Source: CAZEFK01 sp964511405 (GTDB taxonomy: Bacteria; Pseudomonadota; Alphaproteobacteria; Elsterales; Elsteraceae). Taken from it: a DNA stretch of 31,283 nt. The position numbers and the translations under genes were made by a program. Location of the stretch: the NCBI GenBank assembly GCA_964511405.1, contig CAZEFK010000073.1, positions 1 to 31,283 of the forward strand, read 5' to 3'. The notes beneath the pieces are model-generated. The model was given only the letters and a program-made list of their open reading frames with translations, had not been told where the DNA came from and searched no databases. Below are positions 1 to 7,340 of the stretch, piece after piece (position 1 is the first letter of the stretch; each line of letters begins with the position of its first letter).

Positions 1-1
1 C

Positions 2-1225
2 GCCGCGGCCGGCGCGCGGCTGGAGCCGGTGCTGCGCGAGATCCAGCGCCTGACCCTGGCGGCGATCCGGCTGACCGACGCCCACGGCATCGTGGTCGCC
101 ACCACCGGCGCCGAAAAAGGCCTGTCCCTGGCCGGCCTGCCCGAGCTGCGCCAGGCGCTGGCCGGCAGCCCGGTCTCGACCCTGCGCCGCCGGCTATGGC
201 CGGAGGGCCGGCCGCCGCTGGCCTCGATCAGCCGAAGCAGCGACGTCCGCGTGTTCGTGGCGCTGCCGGCCGCGGCCGGCGGCCGGGTGATCGGCACCGT
301 CCTGCTGTCGCGCACGCCGCGCTCGCTGGCCCAGGCGCTGTATGGCAAGCGCTGGCACCTCGTCGGGCTGGCGCTGCTGCTGCTGGCCGCCGGCGCCCTG
401 CTCGCCCGGGTCACGGCCACCACGATCAGCCGGCCGATCGGCCAGGTCATCGCCCAGGCGCAGCGGCTGGCCGCCGGCGACCGCAGCGCCGTGCGGCCGC
501 TGGCCGGCACCGTCACCCGCGAGGCCGCCGAGCTGTCGGCCGCGCTGGTCGCCATGGCCGACACCCTGGGCCGCCGCGCCGACTACGTCACCGGCTTCGC
601 CGCTGCGGTCTCGCACGAGTTCAAGACGCCGCTCACGGCGCTTCGCGGCACCGTCGAGCTGCTGCAGGACCACCTGGACGGCATGTCGGGCGACGAGCGC
701 CGGCGCTTCCTGGACAACCTGGCCGCCGACGTCGACCGCCTGACCCGGCTGGTCGGGCGCCTGCTGGCGCTGGCGCGCGCCGACATGCGCGACCCGGCGG
801 CCGAGGCCGCGACCGACCTGGGCGCCGCGATCCCACCGCTGCTCGCGCGGGCCGGCCTCGCCGTGGTCGGCGACGAACCGCGCAGCGGGCCGACCGCCGC
901 GATCGATGCCGGCGGCCTGGAGACCGTGCTCGGCTGCCTGCTCGACAACATCCGCCAGCACGCGCCCGGCGCCACTGGCCGGGTCGCGTGGCGCGCCGAG
1001 GGCGACCGGGCGGTGATCGAGGTCAGCGACGACGGGCCGGGCGTGTCGCCCGGCAATGCCGAGAAGATCTTCGACCGCTTCTTCACCACCGCCCGCGACC
1101 AGGGTGGCACCGGCCTGGGGCTGCCGATCGCCGCCAGCCAGCTTGCCGCCTATGGCGGGACGATCCGGCTGGCCCCGGGGCCCGGCGGCGCGCACTTCGT
1201 GATCACCCTGCCGCTGCGTCCGTGA
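2..1225 (+). CDS. Sensor histidine kinase, 3' part (5' end outside window)
   Basis: Membrane sensor kinase of a two-component system; its response regulator must lie upstream, outside the window. The frame is open from base 2, so the gene is cut by the window edge; a GTG at 29 is available but need not be the start. In order: an extracytoplasmic sensor portion (about 29-340), one membrane segment rich in Leu/Ala (about 350-410), a HAMP linker, the dimerisation helix with the H-box SHEFKTPL (phospho-accepting His codon at 614-616), the N-box around DNIRQHAP, and the G1 and G2 ATP-lid motifs DDGPGVSP and GGTGLGLPIA. All kinase motifs are intact. The 3' end overlaps the convergent purO gene by 23 bp. 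The ligand is unknown. Confidence 0.9.
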   Translation, partial: AAAGARLEPVLREIQRLTLAAIRLTDAHGIVVATTGAEKGLSLAGLPELRQALAGSPVSTLRRRLWPEGRPPLASISRSSDVRVFVALPAAAGGRVIGTVLLSRTPRSLAQALYGKRWHLVGLALLLLAAGALLARVTATTISRPIGQVIAQAQRLAAGDRSAVRPLAGTVTREAAELSAALVAMADTLGRRADYVTGFAAAVSHEFKTPLTALRGTVELLQDHLDGMSGDERRRFLDNLAADVDRLTRLVGRLLALARADMRDPAAEAATDLGAAIPPLLARAGLAVVGDEPRSGPTAAIDAGGLETVLGCLLDNIRQHAPGATGRVAWRAEGDRAVIEVSDDGPGVSPGNAEKIFDRFFTTARDQGGTGLGLPIAASQLAAYGGTIRLAPGPGGAHFVITLPLRP

Positions 1226-1859
1226 CGGCGCAGCGCCAGCCGCCACCACACCACAGCGCCGCCGCTGCGGCGACCGGGTGACTTGCCGCCTGCCATGGGC
1301 CGCCGCCCAGGAGGTAGCGGCAGGCGTCCTCGGGCGTGTCGGCGTCGAACCCATCGTCCTGGCCGCGCTCGGTCGGGTCGGGGACGCTGGTCGCCAGCCA
1401 GGCCAGGCAGCCGGGCCGCAGTAGCGCCGGCGCCACATGCAGCGCCCGCGGCGTCACCACGCCCAGATAGCCCTCGCCCGCGGCGGCATCGACGATGCCG
1501 GCGATCCGCGGCGTGCCGACGCCGTCATGCTCGTAGTCCATGACCGCCAGCACGGTCATCAGCGCGTCGCGGGGGGCGTGGCCGGCGGCCAGGCGGTCGG
1601 CCAGGATCTGGGTGTGGCTGCCGTTGGAGACCACGGCGCGGCCGCCCGCCACCGCCAGGCAGCCATAGGCGATGAAGGCGTTGCGGCCGAGGTCGCCGGC
1701 GTGGCCCGGGCGCGGCAGGATGGCGGCACCGCCGTCGGTCAGTGTGGCGGTGCGGTCGGCGAAGGCCCGGCTGGACACGCGGTAGGCGACGGCCGGCGTG
1801 CCCGCCCGGGTCAGGCCGATCGCGACGACGCGGCCCAGATAGCCGGCAACCGGGCTCAT
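1203..1859 (-). CDS. purO: IMP cyclohydrolase, archaeal PurO type
   Basis: Predicted to close FAICAR to IMP, the last step of purine synthesis. The 218-aa product matches the archaeal IMP cyclohydrolase family (PF07826) along its length, as I recall it: GYLGRVVAIG at the N-terminus, AYRVSSRAFADRTA, NAFIAYGC, AVVSNGSHT, AVMDYEHDGVGTPRIAG, then a C-terminal GGPWQAASHPVAAAAA. Archaeal members are about 200 aa, so this is full length. The ATG at 1859 overlaps the stop of the Na/Pi cotransporter (ATGA), so the two are probably translationally coupled. The end overlaps the opposing kinase gene. Most bacteria use the unrelated PurH cyclohydrolase domain, so this is either an alternative or an additional enzyme; whether purH exists elsewhere cannot be seen. 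Confidence 0.85.
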   Translation of the reverse strand: MSPVAGYLGRVVAIGLTRAGTPAVAYRVSSRAFADRTATLTDGGAAILPRPGHAGDLGRNAFIAYGCLAVAGGRAVVSNGSHTQILADRLAAGHAPRDALMTVLAVMDYEHDGVGTPRIAGIVDAAAGEGYLGVVTPRALHVAPALLRPGCLAWLATSVPDPTERGQDDGFDADTPEDACRYLLGGGPWQAASHPVAAAAALWCGGGWRCAVTDAAAG

Positions 1860-3511
1860 CCTTCGGGCCGGAGCCGGCTGGGCAGCAGCTCCCCCTGCTC
1901 CTTCAGCACCGCATAGGCGGCGGCCGCGACCAGGTGGGCGTTGACGCGCTTGAGGTCGCGGATCAGGTCCAGATGCAGCGAGCTGGTCTCGGCGGTGGCG
2001 ACCCGGCCGGCGCGCAGGCGCGCGAAATGGGCCTCGGTGCCCCGCTCCTCGAGGTCGCGGAAGGCCTGCTTCTCGTCGGCCAGCCGGCGTGCGGCGCGGG
2101 CGTCGTCGGTCATGAACACCGCCGCCGCGGCACGCAGGTTGACCAGCAGGCGCTCCACCATGGCCCGGATCTCGGCCTGGCCCTCGGCCGAGAAGCTGAC
2201 GCCCCGTGTCAGCCGCTTGGACGCCACCGCCATGACGCTGCCGTCGATGACGTCGCCGGCATGCTCGAGATTGGTCGTGAAGGTCAGGATCTCGACCAGT
2301 CTTCGGTTGTCGGCCTCGGCCAGATCGTGGGGATCGGCCGCGGTCAGGTACTCCTTGATGGCGCTGTTCAGCCGGTCGAGGATGTCGTCCATGCGCCGGG
2401 TCTCGGCGATGCGGTCGCGATCGCCGTCCAGCGCGTCGAGGGCGCTGCGCAGCATCGCCTCCAGCACATCGGCCATGCGCAGCGCCTCGCGCGCCGCCCC
2501 CGCCAGGGCGATCGGCGGGGTTGCCCAGGCAACGGCGTCGAGATAGGCCGGCCGCGACGGGTCGGCGGCATCGACCCGTCCGGGCAGCCAGCGCTGCAGC
2601 AGCCGCGCATAGGCCGGCAGCAGCGGCAGCATGACGATGGCCGCGGTCAGGTTGAACGCCGTGTGGAAATCGGCGACGGCACGCGCAGGGTCGGGATCCA
2701 GGGCGACCAGCCACGGCCCCAGCCGGTCGAGCGCCGCCAGGGCCAGGACCGCGCCCGCCACGCGGATCGCGAGATTGCCGATGGGCAGGCGGCGGGCCGC
2801 CGGATCGTTGGCCCCGGCCCCTTCCAGCACCGGGTTGACGGCGGTCCCGAGGTTGGCGCCCAGGACCATCGCAAAGGCGGCCTCCGGCGGCACCGCGCCG
2901 CTGGCGGCGAACGACATCACCAGCAGCACCATGGCGACGCTGGAATGGGCCGCCCAGGTCAGGGCCGCCGAGGCCAGCATCGCGACAACCGGCGCGGTCG
3001 CGACGCTGCCGAGCAGCAGCCGCAGGCTCGGTGTGTCCTCATAGGGCCGCACCACCTGGAGCAGCTGGGCGAGCGCCAGCAGCATCAGCCCCAGTCCGAT
3101 CGCTGCGCGGCCGAGGTCGCGGGCGCGCGCCGCGCGCGCCTGGCGGAAAGTCAGCACGCCGGCCAGCACGCAGAGCGGCGCCACTTGCGACATGTCGAAC
3201 GACAACAGCTGGACGATCAGGGTGGTGCCGACATTGGCGCCCAGCATGGCGGCCAGCGCCGGCACCAGGTCGACCAGGCCGCCGGCCGCGAACGAGGCCA
3301 GCATCAGCCCGGTCGCCGTGCTGCTCTGCAGCACCGCGGTGACGCCGAGGCCGGCCAGGAACGCGCGCCCCCGGTTGCCGAGCATGCGGCCGAGCACGCG
3401 GCGCAGCTCCGGGCCGAGCGCGCGCTGGATGCCGGTCTGCACCATGTGCACGCCCCACAGCAGGAGCGCGACCGAGCCGGCGAGATTGACCAGGGTCAGG
3501 GTGGCGGACAT
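1856..3511 (-). CDS. Na/Pi cotransporter family protein with C-terminal PhoU-like domain
   Basis: Inner-membrane sodium-dependent phosphate carrier of the NptA/YjbB type, 551 aa. It has the internal duplication of the family: the first repeat carries QSSTATG (residues 62-68), followed by GANVGTT; the second carries AHSSVAM and then GANLGTA. About eight hydrophobic segments fill residues 1-310. Residues about 330-540 are a charged helical region resembling PhoU (EAMLRSALDAL, NLEHAGDVIDG), normal for the long form of this family. Bacterial homologues are often implicated in phosphate efflux. It is the first gene of a two-gene unit with purO. Whether the pairing links phosphate balance to purine synthesis is inference. 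The divergent DUF1203 gene lies about 100 bp away. Confidence 0.9.
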   Translation of the reverse strand: MSATLTLVNLAGSVALLLWGVHMVQTGIQRALGPELRRVLGRMLGNRGRAFLAGLGVTAVLQSSTATGLMLASFAAGGLVDLVPALAAMLGANVGTTLIVQLLSFDMSQVAPLCVLAGVLTFRQARAARARDLGRAAIGLGLMLLALAQLLQVVRPYEDTPSLRLLLGSVATAPVVAMLASAALTWAAHSSVAMVLLVMSFAASGAVPPEAAFAMVLGANLGTAVNPVLEGAGANDPAARRLPIGNLAIRVAGAVLALAALDRLGPWLVALDPDPARAVADFHTAFNLTAAIVMLPLLPAYARLLQRWLPGRVDAADPSRPAYLDAVAWATPPIALAGAAREALRMADVLEAMLRSALDALDGDRDRIAETRRMDDILDRLNSAIKEYLTAADPHDLAEADNRRLVEILTFTTNLEHAGDVIDGSVMAVASKRLTRGVSFSAEGQAEIRAMVERLLVNLRAAAAVFMTDDARAARRLADEKQAFRDLEERGTEAHFARLRAGRVATAETSSLHLDLIRDLKRVNAHLVAAAAYAVLKEQGELLPSRLRPEG

Positions 3512-3612
3512 CGCGTGACCGTATCAACATCGGCAGCGCGCGCAAGAATCGGAATGCGGCGACCCGGGGGCGATCTTATCTGTCGGGGCTTCGACCACGG
3601 AGGACGGATCCC

Positions 3613-4089
3613 ATGGCCCTGGGCACGCATTTCCGCATTACCGGCCTGCCGGTGGAGCCCTTCGCGCCGCTGTTCGACCTGCCCGACGACGCGCTGGCGG
3701 CCCATCGCGCGGTCCGCGTCACCGCCGACAGCAACACCGGCTTCCCCTGCCGCATCAGCCTGACCAATGCCGCCGTCGGCGACCGGGTGCTGCTGGTCCA
3801 TTACGAGCACCATCCGGTCGACACGCCGTTCCGCGCCAGCCACGCCATCTATGTGCGCCCGGGCGAGGTCACCTATGACGCGGTCGACCAGATCCCCGAG
3901 CAGCTGCGCACGAGCCTGCTGTCGGTGCGGGCATTCGACCGCACGGGCATGCTGGTCGACGCCGACGTCGTCCCCGGCACCGACCTGGAGGGCGTGATCG
4001 GCCGGCTGTTCGCCGAATCGCGGACGGACTACCTGCATGTCCATTTCGCCAGACCCGGCTGCTATGCCGCGCGGGTCGAGCGGGCGTGA
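3613..4089 (+). CDS. DUF1203 domain-containing protein
   Basis: A 158-aa cytoplasmic protein of the DUF1203 family, whose function is not known. Visible signs are the central PCRISLTNAAVGDRVLLVHYEHHPVD block, the FRASHAIYVRPGE stretch and the C-terminal DYLHVHFARPGCYA. The family normally has a Cys close to the first block (PCR...) and several conserved His, which are present. The ATG at 3613 has a good ribosome site, GGAGG about 9 bases upstream, which favours it over the long upstream extension of the frame. It is transcribed divergently from the Na/Pi cotransporter and ends just before a strong inverted repeat at 4098-4126. Confidence 0.8.
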   Translation: MALGTHFRITGLPVEPFAPLFDLPDDALAAHRAVRVTADSNTGFPCRISLTNAAVGDRVLLVHYEHHPVDTPFRASHAIYVRPGEVTYDAVDQIPEQLRTSLLSVRAFDRTGMLVDADVVPGTDLEGVIGRLFAESRTDYLHVHFARPGCYAARVERA

Positions 4090-4097
4090 GGCGCGGC

Positions 4098-4126
4098 GCC
4101 GTGGGTTGAGATGATCAACCCGCGGC
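4098..4126. promoter_or_regulatory. 12-bp-arm inverted repeat: terminator or operator
   Basis: GCCGTGGGTTGA, loop GATGA, then TCAACCCGCGGC: twelve pairs with one G-T wobble. It lies 9 bp after the DUF1203 stop and contains the -35 element of the promoter proposed for the next small gene. No real T-run follows (CGTATCTTTAT), so it is a poor classical terminator. An autoregulatory operator is equally possible. Confidence 0.5.
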
Positions 4127-4134
4127 CGTATCTT
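4106..4134 (+). promoter_or_regulatory. Sigma-70-like promoter, possibly for a leaderless mRNA
   Basis: TTGAGA (4106-4111), a 17-bp spacer, then TATCTT (4129-4134). Transcription would start about 7 bases on, at or next to the ATG at 4141, which has no Shine-Dalgarno sequence. The -35 lies inside the inverted repeat. Confidence 0.4.
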
Positions 4135-4140
4135 TATGGC

Positions 4141-4341
4141 ATGTCGTCAGATAGCCGTCGCCGTCCCAGGGCCAGTCCAGATCAGGCGATTTCTTTTGCC
4201 GAAGAAGCTCGCATGCTGGCGGACGCTCGTGCATCCGCTCGGGCTGGGGATGTAGTTTCGGATGCCGAGTTTGACGCATTCCTGGACGCGCTCGACCGGG
4301 GTGAGGAGCCGCCTGAACCCGCTCGCCGACAAGCAAGATAG
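4141..4341 (+). CDS. Small acidic protein, antitoxin-like
   Basis: A 66-aa product if started at the ATG at 4141; an in-frame ATG at 4111 would add ten residues but lies inside the predicted promoter. The centre (FAEEARMLADARASARAG, then DVVSDAEFDAFLDALDRGEE) resembles the C-terminal half of small type II antitoxins, where a charged helix is followed by a 'GxxVsxeEfxaWLd' motif. I do not recognise a specific family and no DNA-binding ribbon-helix-helix is clear. Codon use in the first half is less GC-rich than in the neighbours. No full toxin follows: bases 4342-4452 hold only a 20-codon frame with a basic start (ARRRRFLVYQAFG), too short for RelE/ParE. Function unassigned. Confidence 0.35.
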   Translation: MSSDSRRRPRASPDQAISFAEEARMLADARASARAGDVVSDAEFDAFLDALDRGEEPPEPARRQAR

Positions 4342-4452
4342 CCTCGGTAGTTCAGCGCCGTGGCTCGACGGCGGCGCTTCCTGGTCTATCAGGCCTTCGG
4401 TCCAGGCCAGAACCGTTCGTTATGAGCTTTTCCGCTCCAGGCAATACCCGCC

Positions 4453-4995
4453 CTACACGCGCTCCAGCGGCCGGTGCGGCCCGGGCGGCAGCTCGACCGT
4501 GATCGGATCGCCGGGGCTGACGTCGCCACCGGCGAGCACGACCGCCATGATCCCGGCCTTGCGCACGACCCGGCCCTGGGCGTCGCGGTCGAGCACCGCG
4601 GCCGTCAGGCCGGGCTGAAAGCGGTCGAGCTGGACGCAGGGGTTGCGCAGGCCGGTGACCTCGACGACGGCGTCGGCGCCCAGGCGCAGCCGCGCGCCGG
4701 TCGGCAGGCCCAGCAGGTCCAGGCCGCGCGTGGTGACGTTCTCGCCCATGTCGCCGGCGGCGACCCGGAAGCCGCGGGCCACCAGCTCGTCATGCAGTTC
4801 GGCGTGGATCAGGTGGACTTGGCGCAGGTTGGGCTGGGACGGGTCCACGGCCACCCGCGAGCGGTGCTTGACCGTAGCGCCCATATGGGCGTCGCCCTCG
4901 ACGCCCAGGCCGGCCAGCAGCCGGATCCGGTCCTGTGTCGGCTTGCTGAAGCGATGGCCGGCAGCGCAGGCGACGGCGGTGACCCGCGCCGTCAT
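4453..4995 (-). CDS. MOSC domain-containing protein
   Basis: A 180-aa stand-alone MOSC-domain protein, the fold of the molybdenum cofactor sulfurase C-terminus, also seen in YiiM/YuaD-type proteins; stand-alone members are thought to carry sulfur or help reduce N-hydroxylated compounds. Visible marks: GVEGDAHMG near residue 33, the QVHLIHAELHDEL segment, GDMGENVTTRGLDL, LGADAVVEVTGLRNPC with the conserved Cys, and a C-terminal GDVSPGDPITVELPP. Length fits the single-domain form. Its ATG at 4995 overlaps the stop of the AraC regulator (ATGA), so the two genes form one coupled unit, regulator first. Confidence 0.85.
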   Translation of the reverse strand: MTARVTAVACAAGHRFSKPTQDRIRLLAGLGVEGDAHMGATVKHRSRVAVDPSQPNLRQVHLIHAELHDELVARGFRVAAGDMGENVTTRGLDLLGLPTGARLRLGADAVVEVTGLRNPCVQLDRFQPGLTAAVLDRDAQGRVVRKAGIMAVVLAGGDVSPGDPITVELPPGPHRPLERV

Positions 4996-5861
4996 GCGCC
5001 TGATGCCACCGCCGGCCGGGGTTGGCGCCACGCGCCCGGTGCGATGCCGTAATGCCGCTTGAACACGCGGGCGAAGGCGATGTCCGAGCCGTAGCCGACC
5101 TGGAACGCGACTTCGGCGATCGACAGGCCCGGCGTGCGCAGCAGCTCGGTCGCCCGCGCCATGCGCAGGCCGGCCAGGTACTGCATCGGGGTTTCGCCCA
5201 CGGTCGCCCGGAAGGCGGCGGCGAAGGCCGATCGCGACATGCCGACCTGGGCCGCAAGCTCGGCCAGCGACCAGCGCGCGATCGGATCGGCCCGGATCAG
5301 CCGCAGGGCGGCGGCGATCTGCGGCGCGCCGGCCACCGCGCGGCAGATATGGCCGTCGCCGCCGCGGCGCTCGATCTCGGCCCGCACCGCCTGCAGGAAG
5401 AACAGCTCCGACACGCGCTTCAGCGCCGCCGCGGATCCCGGCCCGGGACGGGTCGCCTCGCGCTCGCCGGCCGCCGCCAGCAGCCGCACTGCTTCGGCCG
5501 GCTGGCCGTCGGCCCCAGGCAGATGCAGGATGTCGGGCAGGATGCGCAGCAGCGCCCGGGCGCGCGTCCGGTCGAGCCGGAGATGGCCGCTGATCAGCGA
5601 CGTCACGGCCCCATTGCCCGTGCCGGCGTCCTGCAGCCGATGCTGGGTCCCGCGCGGCAGCACGACATAGTCGCCGGCGGCCAGGCGCAGCGGCGGCGCG
5701 GTGCCGGCCTGCAACAGCGCGGTGCCGGCCTGCACGGTGTAGAAGGGCGACTCCGTCGAAGCCTGGCCGCTGAGCGTCCAGGGCGCGGTCAGCGCCACTT
5801 GCCCGCACACGGCCGCCTCGAGGCGGACGGCATCCAGGAGATCGGACAGCGGATCCTGCAT
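4992..5861 (-). CDS. AraC family transcriptional regulator (cupin N-domain)
   Basis: A 289-aa regulator. Residues 1 to about 180 form a cupin-type sensor (ESPFYTVQAGTALLQ, AAGDYVVLPRGTQHRL), and residues about 190-285 the double helix-turn-helix of AraC proteins: WSLAELAAQVGMSRSAFAAAF, then LSIAEVAFQVGYGSDIAFARVFKRHYG. The start at 5861 (MQDPLSDLLDAVRLE) matches the usual beginning of this subfamily; a longer frame upstream has no family support. It is transcribed divergently from azoR with about 150 bp between, where tandem 12-bp repeats lie, and it is coupled to the MOSC gene. It probably controls azoR and itself in response to a redox-active or electrophilic compound (inference). Confidence 0.9.
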   Translation of the reverse strand: MQDPLSDLLDAVRLEAAVCGQVALTAPWTLSGQASTESPFYTVQAGTALLQAGTAPPLRLAAGDYVVLPRGTQHRLQDAGTGNGAVTSLISGHLRLDRTRARALLRILPDILHLPGADGQPAEAVRLLAAAGEREATRPGPGSAAALKRVSELFFLQAVRAEIERRGGDGHICRAVAGAPQIAAALRLIRADPIARWSLAELAAQVGMSRSAFAAAFRATVGETPMQYLAGLRMARATELLRTPGLSIAEVAFQVGYGSDIAFARVFKRHYGIAPGAWRQPRPAVASGA

Positions 5862-5900
5862 GTCCCTAGAGTCCGCCACCGCGCGACGCGGCGCAACCGT

Positions 5901-5925
5901 CCGGACGATCGGCCCGGACGATCGG
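5901..5925. promoter_or_regulatory. Tandem direct repeats, candidate AraC-family binding sites
   Basis: CCGGACGATCGG occurs at 5901-5912 and again at 5914-5925, a period of 13 bp. A degenerate third copy, CTGGACGCGCGATCG, is at 5935-5949. AraC-type proteins usually bind paired direct repeats, and this array sits between the regulator and the divergent azoR. Confidence 0.5.
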
Positions 5926-6010
5926 TTTGCAGGTCTGGACGCGCGATCGTTGGCGGCCGGTGGCCGGCGGCTTACATGCCCGCCCATCCGATCCCCTTCG
6001 AGAGGTTTCC

Positions 6011-6640
6011 ATGCCCCGCCTGCTTGTCATCGAATCGAGCGCCACCCCGGCCACCTCGTTCAGCCGCAAGCTGACTGCCCGCGCGGTCGAGCTGGCCCAA
6101 GCCCGGATTCCGGGCCTGACCGTCGCCACCCGCGACCTCGCGGCCGAGCCGCTGCCGCACCTGGACGAAGCCACCACCACGGCCATGCGCACGCCGGCCG
6201 ACCAGCGGACGCCGGAGCAGACCCGCCTGCTGACCCTATCGGACCGGCTGGTCGACGAACTGGCGGCCGCCGACCATCTGATCGTCGGCGCGCCCATGTA
6301 CAATTTCGGCATTCCGTCGACGCTGAAGGCCTGGATCGATCATGTGCTGCGCAGCGGCCGCACCTTCCGCTACACGCCATCCGGGCCCGAGGGGCTGCTG
6401 ACCGGCCGGTCGGCGCTGGTGATCCTGTCACGCGGCGGCATCTACAGCCAAGGCCCGCGGATCGCCATGGACTTCCAGCAGCCCTATCTGCGCGAGACCT
6501 TGGGCTTCATCGGCATCGCCACCGAGTTCGTGGTGGTCGAAGGCGTGTCGATGGGTGCCGACGCCGCTGCGGCGGCCCTGGCCAAGGCCGTGGCCGCGCT
6601 GCCGGAGACCGCGTGGGCGCAGCGGCTGGCGGCGGCCTAA
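6011..6640 (+). CDS. azoR: FMN-dependent NADH-azoreductase
   Basis: A 209-aa flavodoxin-fold reductase of the AzoR/AcpD family, transferring two electrons from NADH to azo compounds or quinones through FMN. The N-terminal strand LLVIESS and SxxxxFSRKL give the phosphate-binding loop for FMN; GAPMYNFGIPSTLKAWIDHVLRSG contains the family's PMYNF...LKAWID signature, and LVILSRGGIY is the second flavin loop. Length is normal. The ATG at 6011 follows AGAGG with six bases between, and an upstream extension of the frame has no support. It is divergent from an AraC regulator, which suggests induction by a quinone or similar electrophile. Confidence 0.9.
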   Translation: MPRLLVIESSATPATSFSRKLTARAVELAQARIPGLTVATRDLAAEPLPHLDEATTTAMRTPADQRTPEQTRLLTLSDRLVDELAAADHLIVGAPMYNFGIPSTLKAWIDHVLRSGRTFRYTPSGPEGLLTGRSALVILSRGGIYSQGPRIAMDFQQPYLRETLGFIGIATEFVVVEGVSMGADAAAAALAKAVAALPETAWAQRLAAA

Positions 6641-6680
6641 CCGACCGCGGGGCCGGGGTACCGCGGGGCCGCCGGCCGGA

Positions 6681-6890
6681 TCAGGCGCGCCAGAACGGCT
6701 TGGCCGCCTCTTCGTCGGCGTCCTCGCGGGTCAGGCCCATGTCGATCAGCTCGCGCTCGCTGAGCGCGGCCAGCGCGTCGCGCTCCTGCGCGCGGGTCGC
6801 CCACAGGTCGATCCGCGCGACGATCCGGGCCCACAGCGAGGGCGCCTCGGCAGGAACGGGAGCAAAGGTGGCGGCGGGGGACAGGCGCAT
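6681..6890 (-). CDS. DUF1127 small protein
   Basis: A 69-aa protein ending in the DUF1127 domain: the stretch ARIDLWATRAQERDALAALS, then ERELIDMGLTREDADEEAAKPFW. The motif 'L..Ls.reL.DiGl.r.di..e' is clear. Such small Arg-rich proteins are common in Alphaproteobacteria, where some bind RNA and affect phosphate, carbon or stress responses. The start is set by AGGAGA six bases before the ATG. The upstream region has several palindromes (6954-7017). Confidence 0.85.
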   Translation of the reverse strand: MRLSPAATFAPVPAEAPSLWARIVARIDLWATRAQERDALAALSERELIDMGLTREDADEEAAKPFWRA

Positions 6891-6953
6891 CGAAGGTCTC
6901 CTGGGTCAGGGTCTGTTCCCTCCCAGGCTTGGCGGTTGCTGCGAGCCGCCTTG

Positions 6954-7017
6954 GTGCAGTGCACAATGGAAATATAAGACAGCCCTGCTGTCCTTCATAT
7001 GCGCATTTTGCAATGCG
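6954..7017. promoter_or_regulatory. Cluster of three inverted repeats upstream of the DUF1127 gene
   Basis: GTGCAGTGCAC (6954-6964, palindromic around a central base), GACAGC-CCT-GCTGTC (6978-6992) and CGCATT-TTGC-AATGCG (7002-7017) follow one another. On the minus strand a TATATT (6976-6971) could be the -10, placing the start of transcription on the first palindrome. The first site resembles TGC/GCA-type operators such as those of PhaR; that link is inference. Confidence 0.4.
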
Positions 7018-7088
7018 GCAATGCGAGGTGCGGGCAGCGCGGCCATCGACCGCTTGAACCGTCCGCGCGGCCCGGCTAAGCAGGCCGC

Positions 7089-7340
7089 ATGACCCGCTTC
7101 TTCCGCCCGCCGCTGGACGGCGTCGACGACGACCCGTTCATGCGCGACGGCGACGACCGGCTGATCCGCCGCAGCTACTGGCTCGGCCTCAGTGACCGCT
7201 CAATCCTTCAGATCATGACGCAGGGCATTGGCACGCGGCTGACGGCCGACGAAAAACGCGCGCATCTTGCTGACATCCGACGCGAGAATCTGATCGACCA
7301 GGTTTTGGCTCCGGAGATCCTGCCGCCGGAGCGGCAGTAG
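7089..7340 (+). CDS. Hypothetical small protein (alternative to the minus-strand ORF at 7200-7415)
   Basis: An 83-aa product, not recognised. The first 35 residues (MTRFFRPPLDGVDDDPF, then an Arg-rich RRSYWLGL) use GC-ending codons like real genes here; after about 7190 the codon use is more mixed. The C-terminal part is helical and charged (LTADEKRAHLADIRRENL). No signal peptide or membrane segment. It overlaps the opposing ORF by 141 bp, and at most one of the two is likely real. The change in codon use suggests the 3' half may be a fused or degenerate segment. Confidence 0.35.
   Translation: MTRFFRPPLDGVDDDPFMRDGDDRLIRRSYWLGLSDRSILQIMTQGIGTRLTADEKRAHLADIRRENLIDQVLAPEILPPERQ

Noticed and set aside
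1742..3763. Long plus-strand open frame opposite the Na/Pi cotransporter
   Set aside because: Antisense shadow of a clear membrane protein gene; composition (Gln/Arg/His/Gly) is typical of such shadows.
4342..4452. Toxin gene following the antitoxin-like ORF
   Set aside because: Only a 20-codon frame is present; far too short for any known toxin family.
6645..6671. 11-bp direct repeat CCGCGGGGCCG after azoR
   Set aside because: Low-complexity GC sequence in a short convergent gap; likely chance.
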